From the NCBI RefSeq assembly GCF_020386635.1, contig NZ_CP081942.1, forward strand, positions 3,472,001-3,536,000: DNA of 64,000 nt, given 5' to 3'. The DNA comes from Pseudomonas sp. MM211 (GTDB lineage: Bacteria > Pseudomonadota > Gammaproteobacteria > Pseudomonadales > Pseudomonadaceae). Positions 61,574-64,000 of the stretch are shown here, one piece after another (the first letter of the stretch is position 1; the number at the start of each line of letters is the position of its first letter). Position numbers and translations under genes: made by a program. The notes under the pieces are model-generated. The model had not been told where the DNA came from and did not search any database. It saw only the letters and a program-made list of their open reading frames with translations.

Positions 61574-61600
61574 TAAGGTTTCGTTGGCGCCTGCCGATGA
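61574..61600 (+). promoter_or_regulatory. Sigma-28 (FliA) type promoter of the chemoreceptor gene
   Basis: TAAGGTTT (61574-61581), 11 bp, GCCGATGA (61593-61600): each box is 7/8 to the FliA consensus TAAAGTTT-N11-GCCGATAA with exact spacing. It ends 52 bp before the chemoreceptor ATG. Sigma-28 control fits a motility-linked gene. Confidence 0.75.
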
Positions 61601-61652
61601 CCTGAGTAGAAGCCTTTTCCGTTGGCTTCGCTTGGCCACAAGGAAAATAAAA

Positions 61653-63335
61653 ATGCGCCTCACGTTGAAGTCCAAAGTCGTGCTGTTGGCACTGGTTCCC
61701 GTTCTGCTGTTCGCCTTGGTACTCAGTGGCGCTGCCGCCAAGGTGCTGTACGGACTGGCGGAGGCTGAGGTCGTCGAGACCCGCACCCGGCTTCTGGACG
61801 AGAAACGCAATGAGCTGCAGAACTACAGCTCGATTGCTCTGGGGGCTGTTCAGAGCCTCTACGATGCGGCCCCCAATGGGGATCTGAGCAGCCGCGCGCA
61901 GGCCATCGTGATTCTGTCCAAGATCAAATACGGCAAGGACGGCTACTTCTTTGGTCACGACTCCAATGTGGTCAGGCTGTTTCGCAGCGACAGCTCCGTG
62001 GATGTCGGCAAGAGCCTCAACGATCGGCGTGATGTCAACGGCGTCTATGTGAACCGCGAATTGGTGCGCGTCGCCAAAGACAACAGCAACTTCGTCAATT
62101 ACTCCTCACCACTGCCTACCAACGAAGCGATTCAGGTTCCCAAACTTGCCTACAGCTATTACCTGCCAAAATGGGACATGGCCCTGGGCACGGCGATCAA
62201 TCTGGACGGCGTAGAGGAACAGATCGTAGCTGTGCGTGAGAGCATCGATCAGCGAGTCAGCACCATCATCACCAGCATCCTGGTGATTGCGGTGGTGCTG
62301 CTGGTGGTCTTCGGGGTGGTCGGCGCAATTCTCGCCAATACCTTCCTGCGCCCGCTGCAGCAGATAAAAGCCAACCTCGACGATATCGCCGCTGGCGATG
62401 GCGATCTGACTCGCCGCCTGCCGGTAACCAGCCGTGACGAACTGGGCGAACTGGCCGGCTCGTTCAACCGTTTCGTCGACAAAGTGCACGCTTTGGTGCG
62501 GCAGATCGCCGACATGACTGGGCAGTTGACCGAACTGGTCGGCCAGGTCGCCGCCCAGGCGCAGCGCTCCGAACAGGCCATGGAGCGGCAGCGTCACGAA
62601 ACGGATCAGGTGGCCACGGCGATCAACGAGATGTCCGCCGCAGCCCACGAAGTAGCGAAAAGCGCCCAGGGCGCCGCTGAGGCTGCCCAACAGACCGATC
62701 GTGAAGGGCAGGCGGCCAAACAGGTGGTCGACGGCAGCATCGCTCGTATCCACTCCCTGGTGGGCGACATTCGCGGCAGCGGCACTTCACTCGACAACCT
62801 GCAGAAGGACGTGCACTCCATCGTCAGCGTGCTCGACGTGATCCGCTCGATTGCCGAGCAGACCAATCTGCTGGCCCTCAATGCTGCGATCGAGGCGGCG
62901 CGTGCCGGCGAGGCGGGCCGTGGTTTCGCCGTGGTTGCCGACGAAGTACGGGCGCTTGCCAGCCGCACCCAGCAAAGCACCCAGGAAATTCAGGGCATGA
63001 TCGACCGCCTGCAGAGCGGCACGCGGGATGCGGTCAACGCCATGCGCCAGTCCAGCGATGCTGGCGACATCACCAGCGAACAGGCCAACAAGGCCGGCAC
63101 CTCGCTGGATGCCATCGCCGGGCTGATCGGCACCATCAATGCCATGAACGCGCAGATCGCCAGTGCCGCCGAGGAGCAGACCGCGGTAGCCGAAGAGATC
63201 AACCGCAGCGTGCACCAGATTGCTGGTGCGGTAGACAGCGTCGCCGACGAAACCCGCCAGGGCGCGCAGACGGCACGCAGCCTGGCGCAGCTGGGGCAGG
63301 GCCTGGAGCAATTGGTGCGGCAGTTCAGAATTTGA
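61653..63335 (+). CDS. ctpM: Methyl-accepting chemotaxis protein with Cache domain (CtpM-like)
   Basis: 560 aa from the ATG at 61653 (AAGGAAA upstream). Membrane helix 1 at about 7-29, periplasmic single Cache domain (about 35-195) with [17 protein letters not shown] and [12 protein letters not shown], helix 2 at about 203-228, HAMP domain (about 230-282), then the signalling helical hairpin with the tip [20 protein letters not shown]. No C-terminal CheR-binding pentapeptide. In P. aeruginosa the gene at this syntenic place (CtpM) senses L-malate. Ligand is inferred from synteny and domain type. Confidence 0.85.
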   Translation: MRLTLKSKVVLLALVPVLLFALVLSGAAAKVLYGLAEAEVVETRTRLLDEKRNELQNYSSIALGAVQSLYDAAPNGDLSSRAQAIVILSKIKYGKDGYFFGHDSNVVRLFRSDSSVDVGKSLNDRRDVNGVYVNRELVRVAKDNSNFVNYSSPLPTNEAIQVPKLAYSYYLPKWDMALGTAINLDGVEEQIVAVRESIDQRVSTIITSILVIAVVLLVVFGVVGAILANTFLRPLQQIKANLDDIAAGDGDLTRRLPVTSRDELGELAGSFNRFVDKVHALVRQIADMTGQLTELVGQVAAQAQRSEQAMERQRHETDQVATAINEMSAAAHEVAKSAQGAAEAAQQTDREGQAAKQVVDGSIARIHSLVGDIRGSGTSLDNLQKDVHSIVSVLDVIRSIAEQTNLLALNAAIEAARAGEAGRGFAVVADEVRALASRTQQSTQEIQGMIDRLQSGTRDAVNAMRQSSDAGDITSEQANKAGTSLDAIAGLIGTINAMNAQIASAAEEQTAVAEEINRSVHQIAGAVDSVADETRQGAQTARSLAQLGQGLEQLVRQFRI

Positions 63336-63428
63336 GCAACGCGGGCAAGGATGCCCTTCTCGAGAAGTTTCTCGCACTTTGTACGGGCCGCAGGAGACTA
63401 ACGGGCATACCCCTCCTGTGATCCGACC

Positions 63429-64000
63429 ATGCCCACTACCTCCCTCGAAAAGAAAACCTTCATCCTGCTGCTCGTCCTGGTGACGATCGCCTTCATCTGG
63501 ATCTTGCTGCCGTTCTACGGTGCGGTGTTCTGGGCGGTGGCACTGGCGGTGGTGTTCGCCCCCTTGCAACGGCGCATGGCCCGGCGCATTGGCGGACGCG
63601 GCAACTTGTCGGCTTTGCTGACGCTGGTTATTTGCCTGCTGGTGGCGATTTTGCCGGTTATCTTCATCACCTCGGCGATGGTGGCGGAGGGCACCAGCAT
63701 CTATCAGCGTATCGAGTCGGGCGACCTGGACGTAGGCGCCTACGTCACCAGCACCAAGGAAATGCTCCCTGCGTTCATGCAGCAGCAGATCGACCGCATC
63801 GGTATGGGCAACCTGGACGGCCTGCGTGAGCAGATATCCAGCGGCGCCGCAGCCGGCAGCCAGTACCTGGCGACCAAGGTGTTCTCCATTGGTCAGGGCA
63901 CCATTCAGTTCGTGATCAGCTTTTTCATCATGCTGTATCTGCTGTTCTTCCTGCTGCGTGATGGCCAGGAACTGGTGCGTGATATCCGCATGGCTGTTCC
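63429..64000 (+). CDS. AI-2E family transporter (PerM-like), 3' end off the window
   Basis: Open frame from the ATG at 63429 to the window edge, 190 codons seen; the complete family members have about 350 residues. Membrane helices are visible at the N-terminus (FILLLVLVTIAFIWILLPFY and a second pair up to about residue 90), then a periplasmic-type loop (about 95-150) and another helix (QFVISFFIMLYLLFFLL). The pattern LLRDGQEL after that helix is typical of the AI-2E/PerM family, which includes putative exporters. Substrate unknown. Confidence 0.85.
   Translation, partial: MPTTSLEKKTFILLLVLVTIAFIWILLPFYGAVFWAVALAVVFAPLQRRMARRIGGRGNLSALLTLVICLLVAILPVIFITSAMVAEGTSIYQRIESGDLDVGAYVTSTKEMLPAFMQQQIDRIGMGNLDGLREQISSGAAAGSQYLATKVFSIGQGTIQFVISFFIMLYLLFFLLRDGQELVRDIRMAV

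Overview
The window looks like a chromosomal segment of a Pseudomonas species. Gene order from the left edge to about 51.6 kb closely follows the P. aeruginosa PAO1 block from tig to the metH-cti-nfuA neighbourhood (tig-clpP-clpX-lon-hupB-ppiD, the npp peptide transporter, mltD-gloB-rnhA-dnaQ-ldcA, fimL-nudC, cysI). The right end (56.7-63.3 kb) follows the PA2659-PA2652 block (two PepSY proteins, BqsR/BqsS-like system, transporter, CtpM-like chemoreceptor). Differences from that order (no fabI after ppiD, no tse1/tsi1 between metH and cti) suggest a Pseudomonas other than P. aeruginosa. Synteny statements come from memory and were not computed. No rRNA, tRNA, CRISPR array, insertion sequence or prophage was seen.

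Region by region: 1-7.7 kb is the protein quality-control cluster (trigger factor, ClpP, ClpX, Lon, HU, PpiD), with a sigma-32-like promoter before lon and a near-consensus sigma-70 promoter before hupB. 7.8-15.2 kb is a five-gene peptide ABC importer on the minus strand with two tandem binding proteins. 15.3-22.2 kb holds the LysM transglycosylase MltD, GloB, a methyltransferase, the overlapping pair rnhA/dnaQ and lysine decarboxylase. 22.4-25.8 kb holds a dienoyl-CoA isomerase-like crotonase, FimL and NudC. 25.7-32.6 kb contains a TSUP permease, a small membrane protein, a lipid/acyl-CoA-flavoured minus-strand group (SDR, APH-like kinase, SCP2, histidine phosphatase), then SohB and an AcuI-like reductase. 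32.8-38.4 kb has the large catalase KatE, an orphan AbrB/MazE-like protein, the DUF934-CysI sulfite reductase pair and a 632-bp gene-free stretch.

38.4-49.4 kb has a ZIP transporter, a periplasmic binding protein followed by a DUF1883 protein, MetH translationally coupled to two small uncharacterised genes, the cis/trans fatty acid isomerase Cti, an acyltransferase and NfuA. 49.6-51.6 kb is a signalling pair: a REC-CheC response regulator overlapping a PAS-GGDEF diguanylate cyclase. 51.6-56.5 kb is mostly minus strand: AraC/GlxA regulator-DUF1272-HPP operon, topoisomerase IB, a small conserved protein and a patatin-like phospholipase. 56.6-59.3 kb is a PepSY-PepSY-response regulator-sensor kinase operon preceded by a PmrA/BqsR-type box. 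59.4-64 kb holds an FMN reductase, a NhaC-type antiporter, a Cache chemoreceptor with a sigma-28-like promoter, and a truncated AI-2E family permease.

Most of the window is conserved core genome. The parts least explained by known biology are the metH-coupled pair of small proteins, the stand-alone REC-CheC protein with its cyclase partner, the SBP-DUF1883 pair, the DUF1272-HPP operon and the nested inverted repeat upstream of cysI.
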